From: Acanthacorydalis orientalis
Taxonomy: Eukaryota; Arthropoda; Insecta; Megaloptera; Corydalidae
NCBI GenBank assembly: GCA_034766995.1
Contig: CM068320.1
Location: forward strand, 19,418,312 to 19,482,311
Reading direction: 5' to 3'
Length of the DNA: 64,000 nt
Made by a program: the position numbers and the translations under genes. Below the pieces are notes generated by a model. It was not told the origin of the DNA, made no database searches, and was given only the letters and a program-made list of their open reading frames with translations. Below are positions 26,431 to 39,236 of this stretch, piece by piece. Each line of letters begins with the position of its first letter. The stretch's first letter is position 1.

Positions 26431-27433
26431 TTTTCATAAATAGAAAAATAACGTTATGGTTAAGTTTCATTTTTCAGTAGTTAAGTTTTACATATATGGA
26501 ACATTTACTATAAATTGATTTAGCACTACACATATCTTTAAAAATTGTATTTATTGTTTTTTAAGAAAAACAAATTAAATTTATATAAAATTTAGTAAAA
26601 GAAATCAATTGTTCTAAGAGACTAATCATATAATTATGTTTTCAATGATGACGAGATGATTTATTTATTTATTTTATATCCCAAAATTTGTGTTCAAATA
26701 TTTAGAAGAATTTTCATATTCTTGAAAAAAACTAATATGCAATTCTTTTATTTCAAATTCAGAATTAAAGGAAAAATAATTATTTAAAAAGTGGAAAAAC
26801 ACTGACTTCTGGTTTATAATAATCTAGATGAAAATTAATTCTGTAAAAGGATTATAATTTTCAGAAATTTCCAAATTATATTTGAATTCATATTATAAGA
26901 GTTAAACTGTACTTTAAATCAGTTGTAATGCTCTAAAATGAAGTTGTTAGAAAAAATATTGACTGATATGGAAATATTGCAGGAAAGATTTTGTACATTT
27001 TTAATCAACGTGAAAAAACAAAAGGAATAAAAATGTTCAAATAATGAAAAGTAGGTTGAATTGAACATAAAATTTTAAAAAGTTTAAGCGTATGAGTCTA
27101 AATTTACATTATGTAAGTTATAAAAATTAATTAATGATTTATATTGTAATATTCCGCTATGATAAAATATTGTTTTATTGGATTAATTAAATACGTAAAT
27201 CTAAAGATAGCAAATATAATATTTTTTAAATACACTTTCAGCCTCGTTGCAATTAAATATTTTTGGCTCAATATATTTGAAAGTTTGTAGTTTTTTAGTA
27301 TATTTTCATACTATGGTCACATTTATAAATTAAGATGACAAATGAAATAAATATATTCACTCTGTTATCTTAGCGTTGGTTTTTATATTGTTTTTAAATA
27401 TGAATAGCTTATGTTCATATGACTATTAACATT

Positions 27434-27624
<191 letters not shown>

Positions 27625-27741
27625 TTCTGTATACGAAGAGTAAATATCCCCTTTTGTTTTGAAACATACATCCCCAAATCAATACATTACCTCCTTCATA
27701 TTTAATTGTGGATGGTAATTTTTTTGTTTGTAGTAGTATTT

Positions 27742-27803
27742 TTTCTAGATATTAGCAGATATAGCAGATTTTCTAGATATAGCAGATTTTCTAGATATAG
27801 CAT
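27742..27803. repeat. Tandem repeat, 17-base unit
   Basis: The unit TTCTAGATATAGCAGAT and close variants occur about three and a half times head to tail. Confidence 0.85.
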
Positions 27804-28195
27804 TCTATCCAAAATAAAAATATTATACTTGCTCTCGTTGGCGAAAAAAACTATCTTGCAAAAACCTTTTTATTTTGATGATCATAAATAAAATTGTGAT
27901 AATGATTCGTTTTTGACTGACAAAAGTCTTCTTTTATGCTTTTTAGTAGTAACAATCTACTTTCCTTATACATTTACATTATTCCAATACTTGCTTTTTC
28001 AAATTTAGTAATTAACTTGCACTGGCACTAATTTTTCTTATAATTATATAAATACTTAATTAAATAAAATTATTAATCCAATAATTTTATTAATTTGACT
28101 TATATATCATCCAATTTATATTAGAATAATACAAAGTATTATATATTACAATGATTGGCAAATGCATCATATAAAATTATAAGTAAATTTATACA

Positions 28196-28198
<3 letters not shown>

Positions 28199-28252
<54 letters not shown>
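28199..28252. repeat. (AT)n microsatellite
   Basis: About 54 bases of AT repeat, immediately followed by copy 2 of the interspersed repeat. Confidence 0.95.
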
Positions 28253-28255
<3 letters not shown>

Positions 28256-28742
28256 AGGGGAATCTGTCCCCTACTTGCTACGCTCTTCAAGCCCCGGAGA
28301 GGCTTCACTCCCCGCTCGTTGACATTCGCTCTCTCCTAACAATTAACAGAAATTAACAAATTATAAGCACAAATAATTTCATAAAATGTAAATTGTAAAA
28401 TTTTTATTGGAAAAGTTTATAAAAATTAGCATCAAAATACTATATTAAAATGTGTAACAATGTTTTTACTCTAAACTTTCAGTGAATATAGTATTTTGAA
28501 TAAATTTCTTATCAGTTTTGCACTGAAATCATATACCCTATTTCGTTATATACCGTGAGAGAGCTATATACAAGTGACTGATGTCAATCAGTTAGAATAG
28601 AGACCACCCGATATCCATCAACCAATCATTGATGATCAGGAATGGAAACGGTTAATGTGCTACTTGTCGAGTGTAGCGGGGAGAGGGGCATTGTAAGAAG
28701 GTGGTTAACATGAAAAAAAAATTTTTTTTAAGATGGAATTAG
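28253..28742 (+). repeat. Interspersed repeat family R, copy 2
   Basis: The left end begins CCAGGGGAATCTGTCCCCTA and contains GCTACGCTC, both also present in copy 3. The rest parallels copy 1, including the TTTTTATTGGAAAAGTTTAT block (about 28400), TGACTGATGTCAATCAG, CGATATCCATCAACCAATC and GGTTAATGTGCTACT. It is bounded by AT microsatellites on both sides, so the element may be linked to, or target, AT runs. Confidence 0.75.
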
Positions 28743-28747
28743 TTTAT

Positions 28748-28756
28748 ATATATATA

Positions 28757-28811
<55 letters not shown>
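28748..28811. repeat. (AT)n microsatellite
   Basis: AT repeat just downstream of the DM9 gene stop codon (the gene is on the minus strand). Confidence 0.95.
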
Positions 28812-28815
<4 letters not shown>

Positions 28816-28838
28816 TCATAGTTTGCATAAAGCTAGTT

Positions 28839-29309
28839 TTAATTGTAAACGAGAACTTCATAATCAGAGAACCTATGCTCTAAACCTGCATAAGGTATAT
28901 AAAGAACACTATGACTTCTTTGTACTTTTCCTGGTATTACGTTGTGATCATATGCTTTTCGTCCTATATATAAAATTTCTCCATCTGCTGTTTTACCTCC
29001 TGGAACAGCATTATGTGGAATATTATTTCCAGTAGTGTGCACCCATTTTGTATTAATGTGACATAAAACCTGAAATTAGAATACAATAAATTTTTAGATA
29101 ATTTGTTAAATATAATATGTGCATCCTTAGTTCTTAAAAGCAAATTTCTATCTTCTTTGATATTCTCTTGAATAGTTAAAATAATATTTAATAAAAGTAT
29201 GGTTTAAATATTCTTATAATTATGTAGTAAATATTCTTTAAATTAAAAATACTCTAATCATGCACACAGTGCAAATATATATAAATATATATATTTGTTA
29301 ACTCTCTCT

Positions 29310-29370
<61 letters not shown>

Positions 29371-29409
29371 TATGTGTGTGTGCGTGTGCGTGCATGTATG
29401 TATGTGTGC

Positions 29410-29468
<59 letters not shown>

Positions 29469-31060
29469 AGAGAGAGTTAGATATGTAACTGTACGTTTAT
29501 TATTCTTTTCAAATAATTACCGTATATCACGGCATATAAGGGGACCCTTCAAACCCAAAAAAATCTTCAAAAAAGAGGAAGTCGTCTTATACGCCCAACT
29601 AAAAAACAGAACCTTAAAAATAACACGAAGAACTTATTGTGCTTATGAAGAAATTACGATTTAAGAAAAGGAACTTAAACTTTGTTTATAACATAAATTC
29701 ATTGAATAATTAATTTTAAATATTTTTATAAAAAAATAAAATAGATAGCCATAGTCATCTAGATAAAAACCATGCATGAGATTTTAATACACAGTCTGTC
29801 AAAACAAGGTGATATTTCATTTTTGAAATTTTCAATTGAAAAATGTAATTCCCATAATTTTGATTTTGGACATAAAATTGTATTATAACATTTGAAAGAG
29901 GTGTTTATTTTTTTTAGTCGTCTTATACGACCGATATGTGATAAATGTACAAATCTATCTTAAAAGTTCGACCTCGTCTTATACGTAGGTCTTACACACC
30001 GATTTATACGGTAATCAACATTTAAATTACGTTTCGTCATTTACTCTTTGATATGCAACTTTCGATAAAAAACACAGGAAAATAAATATAGTTTAATTTA
30101 ATTTAACTATAAAGAATGTGTATTATATTATATGTAATTAAGAATAGATTTTTTAAAAAAAATATATTATTGAATTTAATTAAACAATAACAGTACAATT
30201 TTTGTTTCATTATTCTAGAGTATATACGGGCGCTGATGACCTTAGCTCTGTACGTATCCCTTAGCCCCAAATATTTATCTATCTAAAGTATAGAATAAAG
30301 ACAAATGTAATAAAACTTATTCATTTTGCATGTTTCAATTTTGAAAAATTTTTATGTATCTACTTTTAAATACCTTAATTGTTTTTCCTTTGAATTACGA
30401 AAATTAAAAAAATAGATTTCTTTTTATATACTTTTATGAGTAATGTAATGATTTTTTATTCATTTAACTTATTTATTCTTTATTTATGTATCCAAAAATT
30501 ACAATCTAATTTACATATTTGAGAATCAATTTGATTAATTTTTGTATATTTTTATACCTCTTCTACTGAATATGTTGTACTATATAGTTGCATTTGCAAT
30601 TATATTAGTATTGTTATTATTGTATATATATATATATATATACTAAATCGTTAAATGTTTGAATTTTTTGATTACATATAATAAATTTCAAAAAACAATA
30701 AAGAAATAATTAAAAAGAATTATACAACTTTTATTAACTGAGTATAATAATGATTATAATAAACATAAAAATTTTTAGTTTACCTCATATGAATTTTTTG
30801 CATGTTCTTTTCCTCCGTAAGAAATATATGCTGTCTTATGACTAAGATGTAATTTTCCTGGTATTAAATCCATTTTATGCGAAGCTCGAATAATGTACAA
30901 AGGCTCATTACGATCAAGTCCACCAGATATTGCATATTGTGGAAGAAATCCTTTCGAAGCAGGAATCCATATTTCTATACAAAATATTTAAAAACGTTAT
31001 TTTTATGAAACGTTATTTTTTATATTAATACAAACTTTCCCTTAATTTAATTGAATTATT

Positions 31061-31099
<39 letters not shown>

Positions 31100-31787
31100 C
31101 ATACATATATATTTATTTATATATATATATATATATATGTATATAGATAGATACATGTGTTCTATTGGTACAGTAGTTTAATTTAGATATATTGAATAAA
31201 CATTTTTGATTTGTTTGAATTATGATGTAAATATCTACCGGTTGCTACATAAGTCGAAAAAAATACTGATAAGCTTGAGCGATTTATATTCATGTAAAAA
31301 TATTCAAGATACTTGATAATTCCCATGATATTAATCTAGTACCGAGCGAAAATACATTTCTCTTTTTGTCAAAAAGAGACAAATGAACATTGCCATTTTT
31401 AACATATATTATATTTGTTGTATATCTAACATATATAATATTATGACTTCAAATAAGAAAAAAAGGAAAAATGGAATTCAGATTTGAAGGAATCAATTAC
31501 TAAGATAGACTAGAAAGTATAGAAAGAACACGCTGAAAGTGATTGTTTTAATTTGACCATAAATTATAAAAAGAATTCTGTATGATTTTTAAATGACGAA
31601 TATGTGTTAAGAGACAATAGATTCATTCAGGCAGTTGAGAATTTCAGTTTATCAGTAGAATAATTCTAAAATCAATTTGAATTGAGTTTTTTAAGCAGTC
31701 ATCGTTATGTCACATATCTTAATAAAAAGTTTCGATTTATCTGTCTGAACTATTCGATTCGTTCTCTTTTTCATATAAAACTATGGA

Positions 31788-31838
<51 letters not shown>

Positions 31839-32145
31839 TAAGAAAAAATAAATACAGCATGTGTTAGTAAGAAAATAGATATTAGTTGTACAAAATAATT
31901 CGGTTTCTTTTCATAGAAAGTGAATATTTATCTACGAAAATTTCAATTCTCAAAATATTTCCTATTAATAATTCCCTATAAACAGAATGTAAACGTAAAA
32001 GAGATAATATATACTGTAAAATACAGAACTATTTTTTAAGTGTTAAAATTTCCATTTTTTATTATTTTTATATAACTAGATATAAATAAAAAAATGTGCT
32101 AAAATACTCACGCACTGAATTTCCTAAATTGTATATACTGGTCAT
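28839..32145 (-). CDS. DM9-domain (DUF3421) protein, two repeats, complete
   Basis: Three exons on the minus strand: 32112-32145 (ATG at 32143-32145, context AAAATG; donor GTGAGT), 30784-30974 and 28839-29069. They join in phase to 456 nt, 151 residues plus stop. The protein starts [11 protein letters not shown]; exon two gives one DM9 repeat ([20 protein letters not shown], then [19 protein letters not shown]), exon three the second ([39 protein letters not shown]). There is no signal peptide or membrane segment. DM9 proteins are common in arthropods; some bind mannose-type glycans or respond to infection, but the role here is unknown. The intron at 29070-30783 holds a MITE and a retroposon tail. 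The gene is divergent from TSR1, with a dead hAT between them. Confidence 0.85.
29316..29462. repeat. Compound (AT)n/(GT)n microsatellite in DM9 intron
   Basis: AT run, GT/GC-rich centre near 29378-29414, then a second AT run. Confidence 0.95.
29520..30011. mobile_element. 492-bp MITE with CCGTATA ends
   Basis: The left end is CCGTATATCACGG and the right end CGATTTATACGG; the outer 8 bases are inverted copies. TA flanks both sides (29518-29519, 30012-30013). Inside, the motif CGTCTTATACG or close forms recurs near both ends (about 29582, 29918 and 29972). No transposase remnant was seen. TA flanks suggest a Tc1/mariner/pogo-type parent, by inference only. It lies in the DM9-gene intron. Confidence 0.7.
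30214..30292 (+). mobile_element. Severely 5'-truncated retroposon tail, copy B
   Basis: An insert of about 57 bases (30225-30281) starts with TACGGGCGCTGATGACCTTA and ends in an AT-rich tail. It lies between TCTAGAGTATA (30214-30224) and TCTAAAGTATA (30282-30292), a target-site duplication with one difference. The GCTGATGACCTTA core is shared with the insert at 56856-56915. Confidence 0.55.
31065..31143. repeat. (AT)n microsatellite with CATA/TTTA interruptions
   Basis: AT repeat in the first intron of the DM9 gene, followed by short GATA units. Confidence 0.9.
31789..31833. repeat. (TA)n microsatellite
   Basis: AT repeat in the first DM9 intron. The surrounding 60-residue frame is an artefact. 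Confidence 0.9.
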
Positions 32146-32331
32146 TTTCACTTAATAAATTCAACAGTACAGTGAACAAAAAGGATATTTTACAGATTAT
32201 ATGTATCATAAATTTAAACAAATAGTTTCAGGTAAAGTATTTATATCACTGTCTATATATATTTAAGCATATCTTTTTTAGATATATTTATCAACGTTTC
32301 AAAGTAAACCATAAGCAAACAACTGAGACAT

Positions 32332-32334
<3 letters not shown>

Positions 32335-32405
<71 letters not shown>
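32335..32405. repeat. (AT)n microsatellite at a hAT end
   Basis: AT repeat directly abutting the terminal repeat of the hAT relic that starts at 32406. Confidence 0.95.
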
Positions 32406-33200
32406 CAGAGCCGTCTAACTGTATTTTGGCGCCTGGAGCAAATATTTTTAAAAAGAACCTTTATTTTATACTAAAGTGTATGATTATTTGAATTAAAATA
32501 CTTAATAATACATTTTGTATATTTATGCCTTCAACATTTTTAACACAATAGTAAACAGTTGTAATAATACACTATAAAATACTTACATTTATACAGAATA
32601 ATTAATAGACAAAATAATTATGTATATTATTTGAAATTTACACGTCTAGATTTCATTTCCGCGGAATCCTAAATCAAATCGTCATAATTTAACGAATCAC
32701 ATATATCGCTTTCAATTGACTTCATAGCAAAACCGACTTATCTTTCTAATCCCATTGTTGACCTTGAGTAATTTTTTATAATGTTTAATTTAGAGAAACT
32801 GCATTGTTCATAACCAACCAATAGTAAAGTTAGCATTATTCGTAGGCAAATAAACAAATTCTGAAATATTGTAATCATATTGTTTGTCCACAAATAGCTG
32901 AGTATTTTCAGTGGTTCCATTTGAGAGGACAATAATACATCTTAAATTACAATTCCTTCACATAGAAATTTAATTAAACTTATAAATTCTAAATTTATAA
33001 GTTCAAGACCATCAGTATCTCTTTTACCATTATCAACCAATAATAAATCCATACATTTTTTTAGTATTTCTGATCTACTTTCTTGTTTCCGTTTATAAAT
33101 GTTGTACGTACAATATTTTAATCTTATCAACATGTAATTTCATATGTTTAAGTCTTTCGCTAATTGAAATAACCGCAGTGTCAAGAATGAAATAAAAAAA
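32406..33200 (-). mobile_element. Decayed hAT transposon, 3' part
   Basis: The left boundary CAGAGCCGTCTAACTG with GGCGCCTGG just inside looks like a hAT terminal repeat. Minus-strand frames give pieces of a hAT transposase of the ZMYM1-like group: around 33200 DTAVISISERLKHM; then KQESRSEILKKC with DTDGLELINLEF; then 32738-32932, which holds the dimerisation segment LRIMLTLLLVGYEQCSFSKL and IKNYSRSTMG. Frameshifts and stops separate them. The 5' half and the other terminal repeat were not found. Confidence 0.75.
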
Positions 33201-33583
33201 TAACTTTATAATTGTGTTGTGGGTTTATATTATATGTGTAATTATTTCATGTGTGTAACTCATAATAAAAGACAACTTTTTTTATTGTGAGACTTCTTTG
33301 TGGAAGAGATTTATATAGTGTAATTTGTAATCGGATAATAGTTATTGCAGTATGGCAATATACGTTATCATTCTTTCCTCACAGTGAGAAAGTTTTAAAA
33401 ACTTCCAGGACCATGCGTTTTATTCATGAAATCTGGTTTTGTACAATGGTTTTTGTTTATAAAAATTAAAATTCGCCCCCAAAAAAACAATTTGAATACT
33501 TAGCAAACATTAAGACAAATATGATTTTGAAAATAAAGGTATAGTAATTATTGGACGCAATCGAAAATGACTTTGTTGCTTCT

Positions 33584-33703
<120 letters not shown>

Positions 33704-34034
33704 GAGCAATATTTAATATAGGTATTAAAATTTAAGTAAATATTAATATTTTAACCGAATTATAACTAAATAAATACTACTAACTAAATAAATTACTACT
33801 AAATAAATACTTTTATTGATAAATAAATATATGTATTTGTATACATAAGTTGATATGGGGTTTGTGTGATATACTTTTTTAAGGAAAATATGTGATATTA
33901 TGATGAATGTTTTATCAAGTTTAACTCAATATTTTATTTGTGTTAATAGTCATTATGAATTGGTTCGTCTTTTGCAAAAAGTATTTTTTTTAGCATAACT
34001 AATATTAAGCTATACTAAATTGCTTTCAATTAAT

Positions 34035-34041
<7 letters not shown>

Positions 34042-34093
<52 letters not shown>

Positions 34094-34113
34094 CATACAT
34101 TCATACATACAAA
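34042..34113. repeat. (AT)n and (CATA)n microsatellite
   Basis: AT repeat followed by CATA units. Confidence 0.9.
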
Positions 34114-34316
34114 CATATTTACATTAATATCAAAATTATGTATATATCATAATTATTCAGTTATTATTAATACATGAGTTTCAGTTTATTTATATATACT
34201 AAATATAATTTTGTTGATTTGAAAAATTAAATTTGTAATAAATAATTAAAATTTGTACATTAAAAAGGTTATAATTTTATAATAAAGAGATAATATCAAT
34301 TTTAAATATAATCATC

Positions 34317-34360
<44 letters not shown>

Positions 34361-34813
34361 TGTTGTATAAAAGAATATGAATATGAAAATTTGAAAAGTC
34401 GGTAAAATTTAATAATAAAATCATATTCTCGTTTTATTTATAAAAAAATGTATTCTTATAGTTATTAGACCATTAAAACGTGCTATAATGCTTTTGTGCG
34501 CTATATAATTTTAGAAATCCTTAAAAGGAAAATTCAAAATGACGATAAAAATAAATTTACATTAAAAACTTTTAAAATTTATTTTAATTTTTTTTATGTA
34601 TCATGTCAATCTCATGGTTTGCAATTGTAAAAATGCATGATAATTCTAATTACGTTGTAAGAATAGCAGGTAATAATATAGTAAAACATATATATTCTGC
34701 TAAATATTTATAAACATGTGCCATAATTGTATTTTTGTATTTAAAAACTAAACAGAAGAAATGGACTTTTTTGTTAAAAACTGTAATTTGCAAGCAATAA
34801 TGTAATTTCAGTG

Positions 34814-34918
<105 letters not shown>

Positions 34919-35197
34919 TTATACATGTATATATGCTATATTTATGGTCTTCAGCTTGATCATAGAGTAATAAAATACTGGAACACATGGAGTAAGTCTA
35001 CACCACAGTCTACACTAGTCTCTACAGACTAGAGGATATCTGTTTGCATTATCTATGTCTGATCTATCTATGGATATGTTATATTTTCTTGTTGGCGTGG
35101 AAGTCTGTGTTCTTTTTACTAATTTGATTAATTTGAGGTTAAGGTAACACGTGAATTTTCGATTCAATGTTTATTGCACAGTTATTATTGTAAAGAA

Positions 35198-38100
35198 ATG
35201 GGTATTAATAAAGAACAATCGGTACATCGCCCAAGTGCTTTAAAACAAACAAATAAAAGCCATAAACATGGTAAACATAGATCAAAAGGAGCAATAGATG
35301 CATCAATGAAAGGTTTTTTTATATTCTTTTGAATATGATTTTTTATTGAATATATATATATATATGGATTATATTTAATGCTATTTAATTTTGAATTTAA
35401 ACTATAATGGTCTATATGGATTTATAATATATTATTTTTTCTTGTATAAATGGATAATGTAATTTAAACAATCAGTTTTAATAAGTTTAAAATATGTAGA
35501 CATATTTTGTTTTCGATTCACGAAATTGTTAATAATGTCAGACTATTAATCATAATATCTTGTTTTCTATATATAAAGAATAGTATAATATGTTATTTAC
35601 TAGTATGTTTGAGTTTAAATCAGTTCATTAGATATGACATCTTCAGGAGACAAATTTTATGTCAAATAATTTTGAATACTACATTTTATTTTGTTTTAAA
35701 ATGTATTAAAAATTTACTCTTTTAAATTATAGGAAAAGTTTCAATAAAATCTATGACTGTCCGTCAAAAGAAACAATTAAATAAGGATGCACGTAAACAT
35801 CAAGCGGAACAAATTAGACGAAATAAGCGAAATGAAATTTTATTGAAAAAACGTTGTCTGGGAGATTCATCATTTCCTCCATACCTAGTTTGTTTGCTAC
35901 CATTAAATAAGAATATAGATCCAGAATCCGCAATATCAATGTTTTGCACTTGTGACGACGAAGCAGTTGTGAACAAATCTGATACTAATGTGACTCATAT
36001 TTATTTACCTAGATTTAAACAGCGTTTCTCCTTTTATGCTCCACAAAAAGATAATAATTTATTTATATTAGATGCTCTGAAAATGTCTGACACAGTAATA
36101 TTCTTAACAACAGCTGCATTTGGTGTAGAAAATGATAGTGATATTATTGACCAATGTGGAATTAATATATTGACAGCTGCTTTAGGACAGGTACATAAAT
36201 CGTATTCAGTTTAAATGTATATTGTTTAATAAAATATGTGGTTTTAGAGTTTACCAACTGCATGTATAGCACTTATGGATATAGAAAGTGTACACCCAAA
36301 AAAACAAAATGAGACTAAACAAATTATTCAAAAACATGTTTCTAAATGGATTCCAGATGAAAAAATTATGTGTTTAGGAAAATCATTGGAAGCAATAAAT
36401 TTTTTAAGAAAAATTGGTAATCAAAAACAAAAATCTATTTTATATAAAGATCGCCGATCACATTTGTTTGCTGAAACATTTAGTTATGAAGATAATGTAA
36501 CAGGTAATTTTATAATAAAAATATATTCTGTGTATCAGATTTATTAGAATGGAATATTTCTAATAATTGTTTATTAATAATTATAATTTTTATGAAAATG
36601 TTTGGAATTAGTTATAGAATTTTTAATAATAAGTAGTGAATAATTCTGATATTGTTTGGTTTCATAGATGGTATGGGTACATTGAAAATATCTGGCTATT
36701 TAAGAGGTAGTTCATTATCTGTAAATGGTCTTGTACATATTCCTGGTTTAGGTGATTTTCAAATGTCTCAAATTGATGCACCAATTGACCCATTCATTCA
36801 AAAAAAGAAATGGTATGTTATTATTTGGTTAAGTATGAAATATATGTTTTTAAAAACATATGTTAATGTAGGAAAAGTGAAAATTCAATGGCTACTGATG
36901 ACTCTACTACAATAAGAATTTTGGAAAAATGTGATCCCGATAAACAAGATTCTCTTGTGTCCGAAAATGTTCCAGATATGATGGATGCCGAACAAACATG
37001 GCCAACGCTAGAAGAGCTTAAAGAAGCTGAAAGAAATGTTATTAAAAAGGTTCTTTATTTACATGTATTAATTAATTGCAGTAATAGAATATTAAATTTA
37101 TTATTTAAGCGTTTATTATTTATTATTTAAGTTCATTATTAGAATATCGGTGGTAATATGTTTTAATTTTGGTTATCTGTTTGTTATATTTCAGTAGCGA
37201 TTATTTCTGGAGTTTATATAAGTACTTTTTTCAGGTTATTAAAAAAGTTCCGAAAGGTTGGTCATCTTACCAAGCAGCATGGATTCCAGATATTGATGGA
37301 GAAATATTTGAATCGGATGAGTCTGATAATGAGTCTGAAGAAGAAATGTCATTTTCAGATGCTATATCAGAAGAAAAGTCTAGTTGTTCAGATGATGAAG
37401 ATTTTAAATCAATAATAACAGAATCAGAAATAAGTGGGTATTTTTTTTTAAAATATTAAATGTAGTTTAACCTTTTAAAAATTAATTAAAATCTTGTGGT
37501 TACTAGCTGTAATATATCGATTAATAAAAAGTTATTTTTGTTTAATAATTTTTTTTGCACATTTATTAAATATATATGTCTATAAAATACTTTTATATAC
37601 CGATTTGAATATTTAATTTAATTCTTTTTTTGTTGATAATTGTAGATGAGTCTGATGAAAAATATGATCAAAGTATTGATTTAAAGAAAGAAAATGAGGA
37701 ATTAATGAAAATGAAAGATGCCAAAAATGATATGTTATTTCCTGATGAAATTGATACTCCACAAGATATACCTGCTCGAGAACGGTTTCAACGGTATCGA
37801 GGACTTGAATCTTTTAGGTATTTTAAAAACTAATGTGTCATATTTAAGTTTTTTCAGATTTTGTTATTATATATGCTATTTAAGTAATCATGTATACATT
37901 CATTTATTTTAGAACATCACCTTGGGATCCAAAAGAAAATTTACCAAGTGATTATGCTCGTATATTTCAATTTGAAAATTTCGACCGGACAAAAAAACGT
38001 ATCTTAAAAGAAAAGGAAGATAAAGAGGGAGCCTTGGTAAAATTTCATTTTAAAATTATTTTTGTTTTACTGTTTATTTCAATTGTGTGTGTGTGTGTGC

Positions 38101-38713
38101 GTGCGCGCGCGCGTGCGTATATATATAAATTATGCAGATTTAGTATTAAGGAAAGAAATTATATTTTTAGCCTGGATGGTACATAACAGTTCATGTAACA
38201 GGTGTTTCCAAACATTTATGGGAATTATTTATTAAAACAAAAGCACCTTTGATATTGTTCGGTTTGTTGCCACATGAACATAAAATGTCTGTTTTGAACG
38301 TTGTTTTAAAAAGAACTAATATTTATAATTTACCAATAAAGGCAAAAGAACGTTTGATATTTCAGTGTGGTTATAGACGCTTCATTGTTAATCCAATTTT
38401 TAGCCATCATACTAATGGAAGTAAACACAAGGTTAGTTTTTGATTTTTAAAATTATTATATTTGATTTTTATTTTTTACATACTTATTTTTTTAGTATGA
38501 ACGATATTTTCAACCTAATGCAACAATTGTTGCAACATTTTATGCACCAATACAGTTTCCACCATCACCGGTTTTATGTTATAAACAGATAAATGATGAT
38601 CTTGTATTGGTTGCTACTGGTAATTTATTATCGGTAAATCCAGATCGTCTTATTATAAAACGAACTGTTTTGTCAGGTAAGTTACATTTATTTTGGTTGA
38701 TGTATTATTTTTT

Positions 38714-38757
<44 letters not shown>

Positions 38758-39161
38758 GTATACATATATATATATATACACATGTATATATATTATTGTA
38801 GGACATCCATTTAAAGTACATAAAAGATCAGCAGTTATACGATTCATGTTTTTCAATCGAGAAGATATACAGTATTTTAAACCTTGCAAATTACGAACAA
38901 AATATGGTCGAATTGGACATATAAAAGAACCTCTAGGTAAGTAAATGTTGTTAATTGAAGCAAAATCTTTTAAATTCTAAGTATTTGTAAATATTTGTTT
39001 ATACAGGAACACATGGTCATATGAAGTGTACATTTGATGGCCAGTTAAAATCGCAAGATACTGTTCTTTTAAATTTATATAAAAGAGTTTTTCCTAAATG
39101 GACTTATGAAGATTGTATAGTATCATATAAAGATGAGGAAATGGAAACAATTGTTGAATAA
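35198..39161 (+). CDS. Tsr1: TSR1, pre-rRNA processing / 40S maturation factor
   Basis: Nucleolar-to-cytoplasmic assembly factor of the BMS1/TSR1 family that binds the 40S precursor and has a GTPase-like fold without GTP hydrolysis. Exons: 35198-35312, 35733-36190, 36248-36503, 36668-36812, 36872-37049, 37235-37433, 37646-37817, 37913-38036, 38171-38431, 38496-38676, 38802-38936, 39007-39161. They sum to 2379 nt (792 residues; human TSR1 is 804). A basic N-terminus ([14 protein letters not shown]) is followed by the GTPase-like domain, the AARP2CN segment around residues 230-310 ([28 protein letters not shown]), an acidic Asp/Glu/Ser stretch at about 400-450 and the C-terminal RIBIOP_C domain ([38 protein letters not shown]). 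The start is the first ATG (AAAGAAATGG). The donor of the exon ending at 37049 is ambiguous by four codons. (AT)n occupies the start of the 3' UTR. Confidence 0.96.
38719..38796. repeat. (AT)n microsatellite in TSR1 intron
   Basis: Fills most of the intron 38677-38801, ending a few bases before its acceptor. Confidence 0.95.

Positions 39162-39167
<6 letters not shown>

Positions 39168-39235
<68 letters not shown>
39168..39235. repeat. (AT)n microsatellite in TSR1 3' UTR
   Basis: Begins within ten bases of the TSR1 stop codon; AAATAAA motifs follow at about 39305-39317. Confidence 0.95.
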
Positions 39236-39236
<1 letters not shown>

